The position numbers and the translations under genes are program-made. Shown piece after piece: positions 27,900-38,345 of a stretch of DNA of 64,000 bases (positions are counted from its first letter, which is position 1; each line of letters begins with the position of its first letter). The notes below the pieces were generated by a model. It was not told the origin of the DNA. It was given only the letters and a program-made list of their open reading frames with translations, and did not search any database. The stretch spans positions 1-64,000 of the forward strand of contig CAWGET010000001.1 of assembly GCA_963821715.1 (NCBI GenBank). The letters are read 5' to 3'. Source of the DNA: CAWGET01 sp963821715 (GTDB taxonomy: Bacteria; Bacteroidota; Ignavibacteria; Ignavibacteriales; Melioribacteraceae).

Positions 27900-30316
27900 A
27901 AGACTTTCCGATAATTAAAGTTGTACCGGCTCTAATTACTGGAATCATTTTAGAAAAGATTTTTCATCACGAATTATCTATCCTCATCGGTGCATCAATT
28001 TTCCTTCTACTTTTTCAAGTCATCTTTACTTTTTTTCGGGCTCTCGCAAAGTTTACTTTTGTACGAAGTTTCTCGCTTCTGATAACTTTTGTTTTCCTTG
28101 GCGCCGCATATTTAAATTTAGTCGAAGGTCAAAAAGATGAATACCCATTTAAGTCAGGGAAAATTCGCAAGGCAGTTCTCTATGGGAAAATAGAAGAACT
28201 TAGTCTTCCTCAAAACGATATGTTAAGTTTAATCGTTTCCTCGGATTCTTTGTCTCTTCCGGATTCCAATACCAAAAGATTAAATGTTTCTACACTTTGC
28301 AAAGTGTATGAGGACACAACCCGAAAACTTTTAGACGTTTACAAAAATTTGTCTCTCGGGAATAAGATAAAGGTACTCGGGACTTTTTCTAAACCGGCTT
28401 CTAAAAGAAATCCTGGAGAATTTAATTATGAAAAATATTTGCGGACGGAAAATATTCCCGCCTTATTTTCCGTTTACGATATTGAAAATATAGACATCAC
28501 CTCCGATGAAATAAATTCGGCTAAAAATTTTATTTCTGAATTACGATTCGAAATACAGAAAAGAATCAAGAAATATTCAAGCAAAAAAACAGCCGGACTA
28601 ATTACAGGTTTGCTGCTTGCAGACCGGAGCGGAATTGATTATGAAATACGAGAACAGTTTATTAATGCCGGCGTTATTCACGTTCTCGCTGTTTCAGGTT
28701 TGCATGTTGGTTTTATAGCATTCATTTTTTATTTGGTATTTAATCGCTTTAATATTTACGCCAGGTATATTCTTACAATTGCAGGATTACTTTTATTTAT
28801 GGTAACAACCGGTATTCCGCCCTCAGTTTTCAGGGCTACCGTAATGGCAATTCTTCTTCTTTTCACATTTATATTTAATCGTTCTTATAACAGTTTTAAT
28901 GCACTAACACTCGCGGCGTTTATTATTCTTCTTGTTAATCCTGAAGAAATTTTTAATCCCGGTTTCCAGCTTTCTTTCTCAGCGGTTTTATCAATTTTAA
29001 TCTTTTATCCGTTGTTTCAGCGCTTTATCAAATTTCATTTTCAGCAAAAGAGTATACGCTATATTTTATTATTTTTGTCTGTTTCGCTGGCGGCGCAAAT
29101 CGGAACTCTTCCTTTTACGCTGTTTTACTTTCATAAAATTTCAGTTATTTCACTTCTTATGAATCTGTTTGTTATTCCGATAATCGCCGTAATAATTTCG
29201 GTTGCGGTAATTACTCTGTTTGTTTCTTTTTTTTCTAGCTGGCTGGCGCTTATTTACGGCTCTGCTAATAATTTTTTCTCAGACTTGCTATTCCGGATTG
29301 TAGCATCCGGCGGGAATAATGAATTTTCATTCATTTATATAAATGAGTTTTCACTTCTCGATGTTTTGATTTTTTATTTTTTTGTGACCATTTTGTTCAT
29401 CACTTTTCAATATTTTCATTCTGTATTATCCAAATCTGTTTTGATGATATTAATTTTTCTGAATATTTACATCTTCTCTCTGCTTGATAATAAAGAGTAT
29501 CTTCCGACTAAAATTCTTTCTGTCGCAGCTATTGACGTAGGGCAAGGAGATGCTTTTCTTGTGAAATTTCCGAATGGTAAAACCGCATTAATAGACGCGG
29601 GTAATAGGAATGAGTATTACGACAGCGGTAAAAGAATTAAAACTCTGCTGCAAAAATTTGATATAGATAAAATCGATTTTGGATTTGTATCGCACATCGA
29701 CGCGGACCATTACGGAGGCTTCCTCACTTTGGTAAAGGAAAATTTAATCGGAATTATTTTTAAACCGGAGACTGATTCTTCATCAGAAAAAGAAAAAGAA
29801 TTTGAATACTTCCTTCAGAAGAACAATGTTAAATATATGAACTATAAAAAAATGATAATTAAATTTCCCGACACACGATTATATTCTCTAATAAATCCGG
29901 CGTCAAGAGAATTTAAAAGGTTTGATTCGAACAATAGGAGCGGAGTTATTAAAATTTGTTTCGGCAAGACTTCGTTTCTATTTACCGGTGATGCTGAATT
30001 TGAAGAGGAAGAAAGATTAATAGATATTTACGGCGATTTTATGAAATCTAATTTCTTAAAAGTTGGTCATCATGGAAGTAAAAAAGGATCTTCTTCACAA
30101 TTTATAAATGAAGTAGATCCGGAATACGCTTTAATAAGCGCCGGCTATATGAATCAATTTAGGCATCCTGCCAAAGAAGTACTAAGCCGCCTGCAAGCTG
30201 AAGATATAAGAATTTTGCGTACAGACCTAAATGGTGCAGTTATAATAAATTCGACCGGGGAAAAAATAAATTTTGTCAATTGGAAGAAATTTGAGAATAG
30301 ATACGCATTAAATTGA
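27896..30316 (+). CDS. comEC: ComEC/Rec2 DNA-uptake channel protein
   Basis: ComEC carries single-stranded DNA across the inner membrane during transformation. The 806 residues comprise N-terminal transmembrane helices with the DUF4131 soluble part (YGKIEEL to FNYEKYLRT), and the Competence domain (about 220-500, including HVLAVSGLHVG and FNPGFQLSFSAVLSI). A C-terminal metallo-beta-lactamase-like domain (about 540-790) has SHIDADHYGG and VGHHGSKKG, where the metal ligands are intact. The start is a GTG overlapping the previous stop. Other competence genes are not in the window. Confidence 0.93.
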   Translation: MKDFPIIKVVPALITGIILEKIFHHELSILIGASIFLLLFQVIFTFFRALAKFTFVRSFSLLITFVFLGAAYLNLVEGQKDEYPFKSGKIRKAVLYGKIEELSLPQNDMLSLIVSSDSLSLPDSNTKRLNVSTLCKVYEDTTRKLLDVYKNLSLGNKIKVLGTFSKPASKRNPGEFNYEKYLRTENIPALFSVYDIENIDITSDEINSAKNFISELRFEIQKRIKKYSSKKTAGLITGLLLADRSGIDYEIREQFINAGVIHVLAVSGLHVGFIAFIFYLVFNRFNIYARYILTIAGLLLFMVTTGIPPSVFRATVMAILLLFTFIFNRSYNSFNALTLAAFIILLVNPEEIFNPGFQLSFSAVLSILIFYPLFQRFIKFHFQQKSIRYILLFLSVSLAAQIGTLPFTLFYFHKISVISLLMNLFVIPIIAVIISVAVITLFVSFFSSWLALIYGSANNFFSDLLFRIVASGGNNEFSFIYINEFSLLDVLIFYFFVTILFITFQYFHSVLSKSVLMILIFLNIYIFSLLDNKEYLPTKILSVAAIDVGQGDAFLVKFPNGKTALIDAGNRNEYYDSGKRIKTLLQKFDIDKIDFGFVSHIDADHYGGFLTLVKENLIGIIFKPETDSSSEKEKEFEYFLQKNNVKYMNYKKMIIKFPDTRLYSLINPASREFKRFDSNNRSGVIKICFGKTSFLFTGDAEFEEEERLIDIYGDFMKSNFLKVGHHGSKKGSSSQFINEVDPEYALISAGYMNQFRHPAKEVLSRLQAEDIRILRTDLNGAVIINSTGEKINFVNWKKFENRYALN

Positions 30317-30355
30317 TAAAGACATTATATTTGTTTTTTTATATTTTTCCGGTTT

Positions 30356-31366
30356 ATGCAAACAGAAAAAAACAAATCTCTTTCAAAGCTTAATACATTT
30401 GGTATTGATGTAAAAGCAAAACTCTTCTCGGAGTTTCATTCGGAAAGTGAACTTCACGAAATCCTGACAAAGTATTCAAACGCTGAAGATATTTTGATCC
30501 TCGGAGGAGGAAGTAATATTCTCTTCACAAAAGATTTTGAAGGATTAGTACTTAAAAATTCGATTGAAGGAATAGTGGTTGATAAAGAAACGAAAGACGC
30601 TATACTGTTGAAAGTTGGCGGTGGCGTTATTTGGGACGAGTTTGTAGAATACGTGGTGAAAAATAATTACGGAGGCGTAGAAAATTTATCACTTATTCCC
30701 GGTACCGTTGGTGCTTCTCCTATTCAAAATATAGGCGCCTACGGAGTTGAGCTAGAGGATGTTTTTCATTCTCTTGAAGCGATTGAAATTAAAACTCAGG
30801 CGAAGAAAATTTTCAAAAAAGATGAATGCCATTTCGGCTATAGAAACAGTATCTTCAAAAGAAAACTAAAAAATAAATACGTTATAACTAATGTTTATTT
30901 TAGTCTTAGTAAAAACCCGAAACTAAATTATACTTATGCTTCCTTAAAACATGAAATTGAAAAGTTAGGAAAAGAAAAAATTACGATCGAAGACATACGA
31001 AAGTCGGTGATTAAAATACGTTCTAGTAAATTGCCTGATCCGAAGGAATTTGGAAATGCAGGAAGTTTTTTCAAAAATCCGGAGTTGAGCAGAAAAGAAT
31101 TTTCCGAAGTCCAAAAACATTTTCCTGAAATACCTTTCTATGAAGTAGGTGAAAACATCAAACTACCTGCCGCCTGGTTAATTGATGAGTCGGGGCTACG
31201 AGGAATAAAAAAGGGAAATGTCGGGACATTCCCGAATCAAGCTTTAGTAATAGTAAATAACGGCGGTGCATCGGGTAGTGAAGTAAAAGAATTAGCGATG
31301 TTTATTAAAAAAACTGTGTTCGAAAAATTTAAGATAGAATTAAATCCTGAAGTAAATATTATTTAA
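30356..31366 (+). CDS. murB: UDP-N-acetylenolpyruvoylglucosamine reductase
   Basis: MurB reduces the enolpyruvyl group of UDP-GlcNAc-enolpyruvate with NADPH and FAD in peptidoglycan synthesis. The 336 residues show the FAD-binding LGGGSNILF and LSLIPGTVGASPIQNIGAYGVE, the substrate region FGYRNSIFK, the catalytic serine in GNAGSFFKNP and the C-terminal glutamate in NPEVNII. The longer E. coli-type (type I) form is seen. Confidence 0.95.
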   Translation: MQTEKNKSLSKLNTFGIDVKAKLFSEFHSESELHEILTKYSNAEDILILGGGSNILFTKDFEGLVLKNSIEGIVVDKETKDAILLKVGGGVIWDEFVEYVVKNNYGGVENLSLIPGTVGASPIQNIGAYGVELEDVFHSLEAIEIKTQAKKIFKKDECHFGYRNSIFKRKLKNKYVITNVYFSLSKNPKLNYTYASLKHEIEKLGKEKITIEDIRKSVIKIRSSKLPDPKEFGNAGSFFKNPELSRKEFSEVQKHFPEIPFYEVGENIKLPAAWLIDESGLRGIKKGNVGTFPNQALVIVNNGGASGSEVKELAMFIKKTVFEKFKIELNPEVNII

Positions 31367-31379
31367 AGGAACTTATCAA

Positions 31380-32789
31380 ATGGCAAAAAATAACGAAGAA
31401 AATAACGGAAACATTTTAAAAAACACCTGGAAGGAAATTTCTCAGCCGTTTATCGATCTCGCTCACACATCCCGTGCTCTGATGGGTTTGAATATTTCAT
31501 ACGTTCTGGAGGGATTAACGTATTTTGGAGTTGTCGGATTGCTGGCAATTTATTTTAATGAATATGTTGGACTAGACGATATTCAGGCAGGATGGATGGT
31601 TGGATTTTTGACCGCGGGAATTACGCTAAGCCAATTATTTCTGGGAGCGGCCGTCGACTGGGTCGGCGTGCGTAAAGCGTTGCTTATTGCATTATCTTCA
31701 ATGCTGGTAGGGCGAATATTACTTACTGCAGCTCCGGCACTATTTGGCACTACAGGAATGTGGTCTTCAACTCATATCATTTCCTTATTCGGATTGGTTG
31801 GAGTTATTTTAGGATACGGAATTTATCAGCCTGCGGCTTATACAGCAGTTAAAAAATTTACAAATGAAAATACCTCGGCGATGGGATACGCAATGCTTTA
31901 TGCTCTGATGAACTTGGGTGGTTTTTTACCAGGACTTATTTCTCCTCCGGTTAGACGAGCATCGGGAATAGACGGTGTTTTCTGGGTTTACGTAGGTTTG
32001 ACGGTCGTCGGGCTTTTAGTTGTCGCTATAATTATTACCAAAAAAGCTGTCCGTCAAGCGATTGCAGAAGCGAATGAAGGAAAAGATGTGAAAGAAGAGG
32101 AAGAAGAAAAAAGTGAATTAGACGATATGACGGGAAAAGAAAAATTACGGTTTTATGTAAAAAACTTTCCGCTGCGCGATTTACGGTTTATGTATTTTAT
32201 TTTTATTCTAATTCCGGTTCAAACTCTTTTTGCGCATAACTGGCTTACTCTTCCGCAATATACAAGTCGCGCATTTACCGGATTCGTTCAGGAAAATTTT
32301 GAATTTTTTGTAAATTTTAATCCGCTTTTAATTTTTATTCTTGCTCCGGTTGTAGCCGCTTTAACAGCGAAAAAAAGCGCTTATAAAATGATGATAATCG
32401 GTACCATCGTGATGGGAGCTCCCACATTTATTTTAACTCTCGGACCAAGCATCTGGACTTTATTCGCATTCCTTATCATTATGACGATCGGTGAAGCGAT
32501 GTGGCAGCCGAGATTTCTGCAGTGGGTTGCAGAGATTGCCCCGAAAAATATGACCGGAATTTATATGGGGATCGGTCAATTTCCCTGGTTTCTTACTAAG
32601 GTGATAACAAGCTTATATTCGGGATGGTTTTTAACTCAATATATTCCTGCTGATGCACCGGCAAGCCAAATCAATTCGGAAACTTTATGGTTTATTTATG
32701 CCTGCATAGCAATGATAACTCCTATTGGATTAATCCTTGCAAAGAATTGGATGCTGAAAGGCTTTAAAACAAAACACGAAGACAATTAG
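31380..32789 (+). CDS. MFS transporter, peptide/POT-like
   Basis: The 469-residue protein has about 12 hydrophobic segments and an acidic cytoplasmic loop in the middle (GKDVKEEEEEKSELDDMTG, about 235-255). The opening region (SYVLEGLTYFGVVGLLAIYF) resembles proton-dependent oligopeptide transporters, where an ExxERF/Y-like helix 1 binds protons; here ExLTYF. Substrate and direction are not determinable. It stands 13 bp after murB and may share its transcript. Confidence 0.75.
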   Translation: MAKNNEENNGNILKNTWKEISQPFIDLAHTSRALMGLNISYVLEGLTYFGVVGLLAIYFNEYVGLDDIQAGWMVGFLTAGITLSQLFLGAAVDWVGVRKALLIALSSMLVGRILLTAAPALFGTTGMWSSTHIISLFGLVGVILGYGIYQPAAYTAVKKFTNENTSAMGYAMLYALMNLGGFLPGLISPPVRRASGIDGVFWVYVGLTVVGLLVVAIIITKKAVRQAIAEANEGKDVKEEEEEKSELDDMTGKEKLRFYVKNFPLRDLRFMYFIFILIPVQTLFAHNWLTLPQYTSRAFTGFVQENFEFFVNFNPLLIFILAPVVAALTAKKSAYKMMIIGTIVMGAPTFILTLGPSIWTLFAFLIIMTIGEAMWQPRFLQWVAEIAPKNMTGIYMGIGQFPWFLTKVITSLYSGWFLTQYIPADAPASQINSETLWFIYACIAMITPIGLILAKNWMLKGFKTKHEDN

Positions 32790-32859
32790 AACCGGAATAA
32801 AATTAATGGTTTATTCTATTGAATGTATTGGTCTTTTCACGTAAATAAACATTTTTAAT

Positions 32860-32895
32860 GCAGGGAAACACGCAACTTTAAGCTTGTTTCCCCGC
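32860..32895. repeat. Stem-loop between transporter and nth
   Basis: GGGAAAC at 32,863 pairs with GTTTCCC at 32,886, with a partly paired GC interior, giving a hairpin of about 30 nt. Only a single short A-run follows, so it is a weak terminator candidate or a leader element of nth, whose ATG is at 32,910. Confidence 0.4.
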
Positions 32896-32909
32896 AAAAA
32901 TTAAATTTA

Positions 32910-33623
32910 ATGTCCGCACAAAAAATCAAAAAAATAAATACTCTCTTAGTAAATCATTTCGGTATTCCGAAACGGAATAAAAAACTTCCGGATCCGGTTG
33001 ATCTTTTAATTGCGACAATACTTTCCCAAAACACAAACGATAAAAATTCGTTCCGAGCATTTCAAAATCTGAAAACGAAATTCCCAAAATGGGAATTGAT
33101 TCTTTCCGCATCAAGAGAAGAGATTGAGGAAGTTATAAAAATCGCCGGTCTCGGGAAGCAGAAATCTTCCGCAATAAAAAATTTTATAGATGATCTACAT
33201 TCTAAGCAAAATAAAATCTCGCTCAATAATATTGTTAATAAAAATAATTTTGAGATTTTAGATGAACTGACAGACTATAAAGGAATTGGGATAAAAACCG
33301 CGAGTTGCGTTTTACTTTTTGCGCTGGACAAAAATGTTTGCCCGGTGGATACTCACGTTTTTAGAACATTAAACAGAATTGGAATTGTAAAAGAAAACTC
33401 TCCTGATAAAACATTCTGGAAGATTAACGAAAAACTGCCGGACGGAATCGCGCATCAATTCCATACAAATTTGATAAGATTGGGAAGAGAAATCTGCAAA
33501 CCAAAAAGTCCGCTTTGTTCTGTGTGTCCTTTATTAAAAATTTGCAAATATCCTGAAAAAAATTTAACTATTATAAAGGAAGTCAAACAAAATGAATTTA
33601 TGCTGTTAGATAACGTAGAATAA
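32910..33623 (+). CDS. nth: Endonuclease III (DNA glycosylase/AP lyase)
   Basis: Nth removes oxidised pyrimidines and nicks the abasic site. The 237 residues have the helix-hairpin-helix YKGIGIKTASCVLL with the catalytic lysine and, 18 residues on, the catalytic aspartate in CPVDTHVFR. The C-terminal [4Fe-4S] ligands are in CKPKSPLCSVCPLLKIC (C-6-C-2-C-5-C). The gene is followed after 1 bp by an EamA transporter gene. Confidence 0.93.
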   Translation: MSAQKIKKINTLLVNHFGIPKRNKKLPDPVDLLIATILSQNTNDKNSFRAFQNLKTKFPKWELILSASREEIEEVIKIAGLGKQKSSAIKNFIDDLHSKQNKISLNNIVNKNNFEILDELTDYKGIGIKTASCVLLFALDKNVCPVDTHVFRTLNRIGIVKENSPDKTFWKINEKLPDGIAHQFHTNLIRLGREICKPKSPLCSVCPLLKICKYPEKNLTIIKEVKQNEFMLLDNVE

Positions 33624-33624
33624 G

Positions 33625-34482
33625 ATGTGGATACTTTTTGCGTCGCTTAATCCTGTCTCAGAAGCAATCCGTTCATATTTCGCAAAAAAAGCTTCTTCGG
33701 ACGTAGACCCAATCTTAATTTCCTGGGCAAATAATTTTCTTCCCGTATTAATTTTTACTCCGGGCTTATTTTTTATAGATCTGAAATTCAGCGCCGAGTT
33801 CTGGGCTGCATTTCTCGCGACCGGGATAATCAATTCCTTCGTAACAATAATTTATATGAAGGCGATTTCCCTCGGCGATATATCCGAAGTTATGCCGATG
33901 CTGAGTTTTACACCACTTTTTCTCTTATTCACTTCTCCGATAATCGTGGGAGAATTTCCAAACGCATACGGATTCATTGGAGTAATTCTTGTCGTACTCG
34001 GTTCATATCTTTTGAATGTCGATTTACGCTCGCGTAAATATTTCGCTCCGATAAAAGCACTTGTAAAAAATAAAGGTTCGCGGCTAATGCTGCTTGTATC
34101 TTTTATCTGGAGCCTGACAGCAAATTTTGATAAGCTTTCTATTCAATATTCTTCGGTTGCTCAGCATATCATCTTAATAAATATTTTTATTTTCTTTGCA
34201 GTAGGTTCGATTGTCTTCATCTCCAAAAAATTCAGCATTGAACAAATCAGAAAAGGGAAGAAAAACCTTTTATTAGTAAGTATGTTCACAACCGGCTCGT
34301 TCATTTTTCACATGACGGCACTTTCGATGACATTGGTAGCGTATGTAATTTCGATGAAGAGAATGTCCGGAATGTTTTCAGTTTTTCTAGGCCATTATTT
34401 ATTGGATGAGCCGCATTTACGTGAAAGATTATTGGGATCGGTCGTTATGTTTATCGGAGTTCTGTTCATCGTTTTCTCGTAG
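33625..34482 (+). CDS. EamA/DMT family membrane transporter
   Basis: The 285-residue protein has ten predicted transmembrane helices arranged as two EamA repeats, with characteristic GDISEVMPMLSFTPLFLLFTSPIIVGE in the first half and KRMSGMFSVFLGHYLLDEP in the second. Family members export metabolites or amino acids, or flip lipid-linked sugars. The substrate here is unknown. Start ATG at 33,625 immediately follows nth. Confidence 0.85.
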   Translation: MWILFASLNPVSEAIRSYFAKKASSDVDPILISWANNFLPVLIFTPGLFFIDLKFSAEFWAAFLATGIINSFVTIIYMKAISLGDISEVMPMLSFTPLFLLFTSPIIVGEFPNAYGFIGVILVVLGSYLLNVDLRSRKYFAPIKALVKNKGSRLMLLVSFIWSLTANFDKLSIQYSSVAQHIILINIFIFFAVGSIVFISKKFSIEQIRKGKKNLLLVSMFTTGSFIFHMTALSMTLVAYVISMKRMSGMFSVFLGHYLLDEPHLRERLLGSVVMFIGVLFIVFS

Positions 34483-34546
34483 TTTCTTTTTAGGTTTATC
34501 TTCATTATCTTATTATTTGTTCTAAATAATATAGAAGGTCTTCAAA

Positions 34547-35950
34547 ATGGCAAAAGAATACGATATTATTGTTCTCGGAGGAGGACCCGGAGGTTATGTT
34601 GCGGCAATACGCGCGGCTCAATTAGGATTTAACACCGCAGTAGTAGATAAAGATAAACTTGGCGGAATATGCCTGAATTGGGGCTGCATCCCTACCAAAT
34701 CACTCCTTAAAAACGCAGAAGTTTATGATATGATGAAAAATCATGCCGGTGATTTTGGAATTGAAACCGACGGACTGAGATTTGACTTTGGAAAAATAAT
34801 TAAACGGAGCAGGGATATTTCTGATAGGATTACCAAAAATGTTGAAATGCTCGTTAAGAAAAATAAGATTGATAGAATTAAAGGATTCGGAAAGTTTAAA
34901 TCAAAAAACGAATTGGCGATTTTAGATAAAGATGGGAATGAGACAGAAACTATATCAGGCAAAAACATAATAATTGCAACAGGCGCGAGAGCGAGAAATA
35001 TTCCGGCAATTCCCGTAGATAAAGAAAATATTTTTACAAGCACTGAAGCTATGATCCTTTCCGAACAGCCGAAAGAATTAATCGTGATAGGCGCAGGAGC
35101 AATCGGCATTGAGTTCGCATATTTTTATTCGGTTCTCGGAACAAAAGTAACAATAATTGAGATGTTGGATCACATTCTTCCTATTGAAGACAAAGAAGTT
35201 TCCGCAGTGCTTGAAAAGAGTTTTAAGAAAAGGAAAATTGAAATCCATACTGGGGCCAAAGTTGAGAGCGCCGAAGTTAAAGATGGTAAAGTAATAGTGA
35301 AGATAAGCAAGGACGGCGAGAAAAAAGAATTAACAGCGGATAAAGTTTTGAATGCGATTGGAGTCCAGGGTAATATTGAAGGATTTGGATTGGAAGAAAT
35401 CGGAGTTGAAACGGAGAGGAATCATATAAAAGTAAACAAAAAAGATTATTCCACAAATATAGATGGTGTTTACGCGATCGGAGATGTGATCGGAGCTCCA
35501 TGGCTGGCTCATGTCGCTTCTCACGAAGGAATTCACTGCGTTGAGAAAATCAAGGGACTTGATCCTGAACCGATCGATTACGAGAATATTCCGGGATGCA
35601 CATATTGTCAACCGCAAGTGGCAAGCATCGGGATGACGGAAGAGAAAGCGAAAGAAAAGGGATATGAAATTAAAATAGGAAAATTTCCATTTATGGCGAG
35701 CGGCAAAGCATTTGCGGTCGGCGAAAGAGAAGGATTTGTTAAATTAATTTTTGATGAAAAGTATGGAGAACTTCTCGGCGCGCATATTATTGGTCCGGAA
35801 GCTACGGAATTAATTGCGGAAGTAGGGCTTGCGAAAAAACTAGAAGCGACAGCGGAATCGATAATAAAGACGGTACATGCTCATCCGACGCTAGCGGAAA
35901 CGATAATGGAAGCAGCAGCAAATGCCGAAGGAGAGGCGATACATATTTAA
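34547..35950 (+). CDS. lpdA: Dihydrolipoyl dehydrogenase (E3)
   Basis: E3 reoxidises dihydrolipoyl groups of the E2 core with NAD. The 467 residues contain the FAD-binding VLGGGPGGYVAAIRAAQ and the redox-active disulfide GGICLNWGCIPTKS. They also have the NAD-binding VIGAGAIGIEFAYF, FAD site YAIGDVIG and the C-terminal catalytic HAHPTLAETIMEA His-Glu pair. It precedes the E1 and E2 genes, so it most likely serves that complex. Confidence 0.96.
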   Translation: MAKEYDIIVLGGGPGGYVAAIRAAQLGFNTAVVDKDKLGGICLNWGCIPTKSLLKNAEVYDMMKNHAGDFGIETDGLRFDFGKIIKRSRDISDRITKNVEMLVKKNKIDRIKGFGKFKSKNELAILDKDGNETETISGKNIIIATGARARNIPAIPVDKENIFTSTEAMILSEQPKELIVIGAGAIGIEFAYFYSVLGTKVTIIEMLDHILPIEDKEVSAVLEKSFKKRKIEIHTGAKVESAEVKDGKVIVKISKDGEKKELTADKVLNAIGVQGNIEGFGLEEIGVETERNHIKVNKKDYSTNIDGVYAIGDVIGAPWLAHVASHEGIHCVEKIKGLDPEPIDYENIPGCTYCQPQVASIGMTEEKAKEKGYEIKIGKFPFMASGKAFAVGEREGFVKLIFDEKYGELLGAHIIGPEATELIAEVGLAKKLEATAESIIKTVHAHPTLAETIMEAAANAEGEAIHI

Positions 35951-36228
35951 TAAAATTAAAAAAATTAAAAGAATTGATATGGATTGGAGTGGATAGAAGT
36001 CTATTGACGTTCGTTTTAGCGGACGGGGAGAAAGCTAAATTATTATCAGGCTTTAGCCGCATTGGAATTGAATTTATGGGTTGAAGCCCGTATTTCTTTT
36101 TGTTTTATCCGTTGGCTAAAGCCAACGGGAATAGAATTTTTAAGTCTACTACCGAAAGGAAAAATAAATTTTTAATCGGCTTTAGCCGTGCAGTAAAAGA
36201 ATAAAAAAACGTATAAAGGAATTTATAT
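35951..36228. repeat. Cluster of GGCTTTAGCC-type palindromes
   Basis: The 278-bp gap between lpdA and the E1 gene contains GGCTTTAGCC (36,049), GGGTTGAAGCCCG (36,078), the 8-bp stem CCGTTGGC-TAAA-GCCAACGG (36,109-36,128) and CGGCTTTAGCCG (36,177-36,188). These look like related REP-like units repeated within one spacer. They would form strong hairpins in a lpdA-E1 readthrough transcript. Confidence 0.6.
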
Positions 36229-38325
36229 ATGGCTGACAACAAATCAAAGGATGAAACTATAGAAACCAAAGATAAAGGAAACGGAAAAGCGCCGACAGGA
36301 AGGATTGATCATTTTGGGGGATTAACAAAGAAGGATTTAATGAATGCTTTGCGGCTGATGTTCCTTTCTCGGCAAATCGATAACAAAGTAATGAATCTCC
36401 TTCGGCAGGGAAAATCATTTTTTCATATTCCGGGCTCGGGGCACGAAGCAACTCAGGTTGCGTTCGGTCTGGCGCTAGAACCCGGAAAAGACTGGGGATT
36501 TCCGTATTACCGCGATTTAGCTTTTATGCTTTCTCTTGGAGTAAAACCGGAAGAAATCTTTCTTCATATGCTCGCGAAAAAAGATGATCCGATGACCGGA
36601 AGCCGCCAAATGCCTTGTCATTGGGGCTACAAACAATTTAATGTTCCCACGCAATCGAGTCCTACCGGAACGCAATATTTGCAAGCGGTTGGTACGGCGT
36701 TGGCCGCGCGAAAAAAAGGAATCGACGCAGTAACTTACGTAAGCAGCGGCGAAGGCGCGACGAGCGAGGGAGAATTTCACGAAGCCGTTAACTGGGCGAG
36801 CCGTGATAATCTGCCGGTAATCTTTGTCATTCAAAATAATAAATGGGCAATCTCCGTTCCGGTGGAACAGCAAACGGCGGGAAAGAATGCATCAATTGCC
36901 GAGATGACTCGCGGATATCAAAATTTATTCAGAGAAGTTATTGACGGAACAAGTTTTTTAAAAGCAAACGCCGCCGCGCAATCTGCTGTAAAATATGCGC
37001 GGAAAGGGAAAGGTCCCGTTTTGGTTGAGGCGAACGTTGTCCGTTTATTCTCGCATTCTTCCTCGGACGATCATAAAAAATATAGAACGCCCGAATCGAT
37101 TGAAGAAGATATGAAGAAAGATCCGATTGAAATTTTTGTAAAGCAGCTCATCGAAAAAGAAATTTTAACGGAATTAGCTTACGAAGAATTTAAAAAAGAA
37201 ATTACGAATCATGTGAACGACGCGGCTGACTGGGCTTTAGCACAGGCTGATCCTGATCCTTCCGAAGCAACAAGATTTGTCTTCGACGAAAGCGGAAAGA
37301 AAGACAAATTGAAATATGAAAAATCGGATAAGCGCGGAAAACCAGCCGTAATGGTGGACGGGATAAACCATGCATTGCGCGAAGAAATGGAACGGAACGA
37401 AAAAATTTATGTCTTTGGCGAAGATGTTGCCGATAACAAAGGCGGAGTTTTTACAGTAACGAAAGGCTTATCAAATCAATTTGGATTTGACAGAGTTTTT
37501 AATTCTCCTTTAGCTGAAGCGAGTATAATCGGGGTCGGGATTGGAATGGCGCTGGCAGGATTAAAACCATGTGTTGAAATTCAATTCGGAGATTACATCT
37601 GGCCGGCGTTTATGCAGTTGCGAAACGAACTTGCGACTTACCGTTATCGCTCCAATAATTTGTTCGAGGTTCCGATGGTGGTGCGCGTTCCGGTTGGCGG
37701 AAATATTCATGGTGGATTATATCACAGCCAAAGTATCGAGGGAACTTTCGCTCATATTCCGGGAATTTATATCGCGTTTCCTTCAAACTCGGCTGATGCA
37801 AAAGGATTGCTGAAGACCGCTCTTCGGTTGAATGATCCGGTTTTATTTTTAGAGCATAAAGGACTTTACCGTCAGAGTCACGCGACGGTTCCGGAACCTG
37901 AGTCCGACTATCTTCTTCCTTTCGGTAAAGCGAATATCATCAAAGAAGGGGATGATTTAACGGTTATAACGTATGGCTCTATGGTTCACGAATCCAATTT
38001 TGCTTTGAAAAAATTAGAAGAAGAGGGATATTCGATCGAACTGATTGACATTCGAACAATAGCGCCGCTTGATGAAGAGACAATTTATAATTCGGTAAAG
38101 AAGACCGGCAAAGCGATTGTTGTTCACGAAGACACATTGACCGGAGGATTCGGCGGAGAAATAGCCGCTAGAATTTCCGACAATTGTTTTCAGTTTTTAG
38201 ACGGACCGGTTAAACGTCACGCAGCAAAGGATGCGTTTATTCCGTATCATCCCAAACTGGAAAAAGAAATTTTGCCAACGCGGGATACTATATTTACAGC
38301 GATGAAAGAAATTTTAGATTATTAA
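36229..38325 (+). CDS. Fused 2-oxoacid dehydrogenase E1 alpha-beta
   Basis: This is a 698-residue thiamine-dependent E1. Residues about 30-350 match E1 alpha (GSGHEATQVAF, and the TPP motif SGEGATSEGEFHEAVNWAS...NNKWAISVP). Residues about 370-698 match E1 beta (AVMVDGINHALREEM, FGEDVADNKGGVF, FGDYIWPAFMQL). The fusion and the HSSSDDHKKYRTPEE phosphoserine-loop-like region are closest to branched-chain 2-oxoacid dehydrogenases, but pyruvate cannot be ruled out. It is followed 20 bp later by E2. Confidence 0.9.
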   Translation: MADNKSKDETIETKDKGNGKAPTGRIDHFGGLTKKDLMNALRLMFLSRQIDNKVMNLLRQGKSFFHIPGSGHEATQVAFGLALEPGKDWGFPYYRDLAFMLSLGVKPEEIFLHMLAKKDDPMTGSRQMPCHWGYKQFNVPTQSSPTGTQYLQAVGTALAARKKGIDAVTYVSSGEGATSEGEFHEAVNWASRDNLPVIFVIQNNKWAISVPVEQQTAGKNASIAEMTRGYQNLFREVIDGTSFLKANAAAQSAVKYARKGKGPVLVEANVVRLFSHSSSDDHKKYRTPESIEEDMKKDPIEIFVKQLIEKEILTELAYEEFKKEITNHVNDAADWALAQADPDPSEATRFVFDESGKKDKLKYEKSDKRGKPAVMVDGINHALREEMERNEKIYVFGEDVADNKGGVFTVTKGLSNQFGFDRVFNSPLAEASIIGVGIGMALAGLKPCVEIQFGDYIWPAFMQLRNELATYRYRSNNLFEVPMVVRVPVGGNIHGGLYHSQSIEGTFAHIPGIYIAFPSNSADAKGLLKTALRLNDPVLFLEHKGLYRQSHATVPEPESDYLLPFGKANIIKEGDDLTVITYGSMVHESNFALKKLEEEGYSIELIDIRTIAPLDEETIYNSVKKTGKAIVVHEDTLTGGFGGEIAARISDNCFQFLDGPVKRHAAKDAFIPYHPKLEKEILPTRDTIFTAMKEILDY

Positions 38326-38345
38326 ATTTTACAACGGAGAGATAA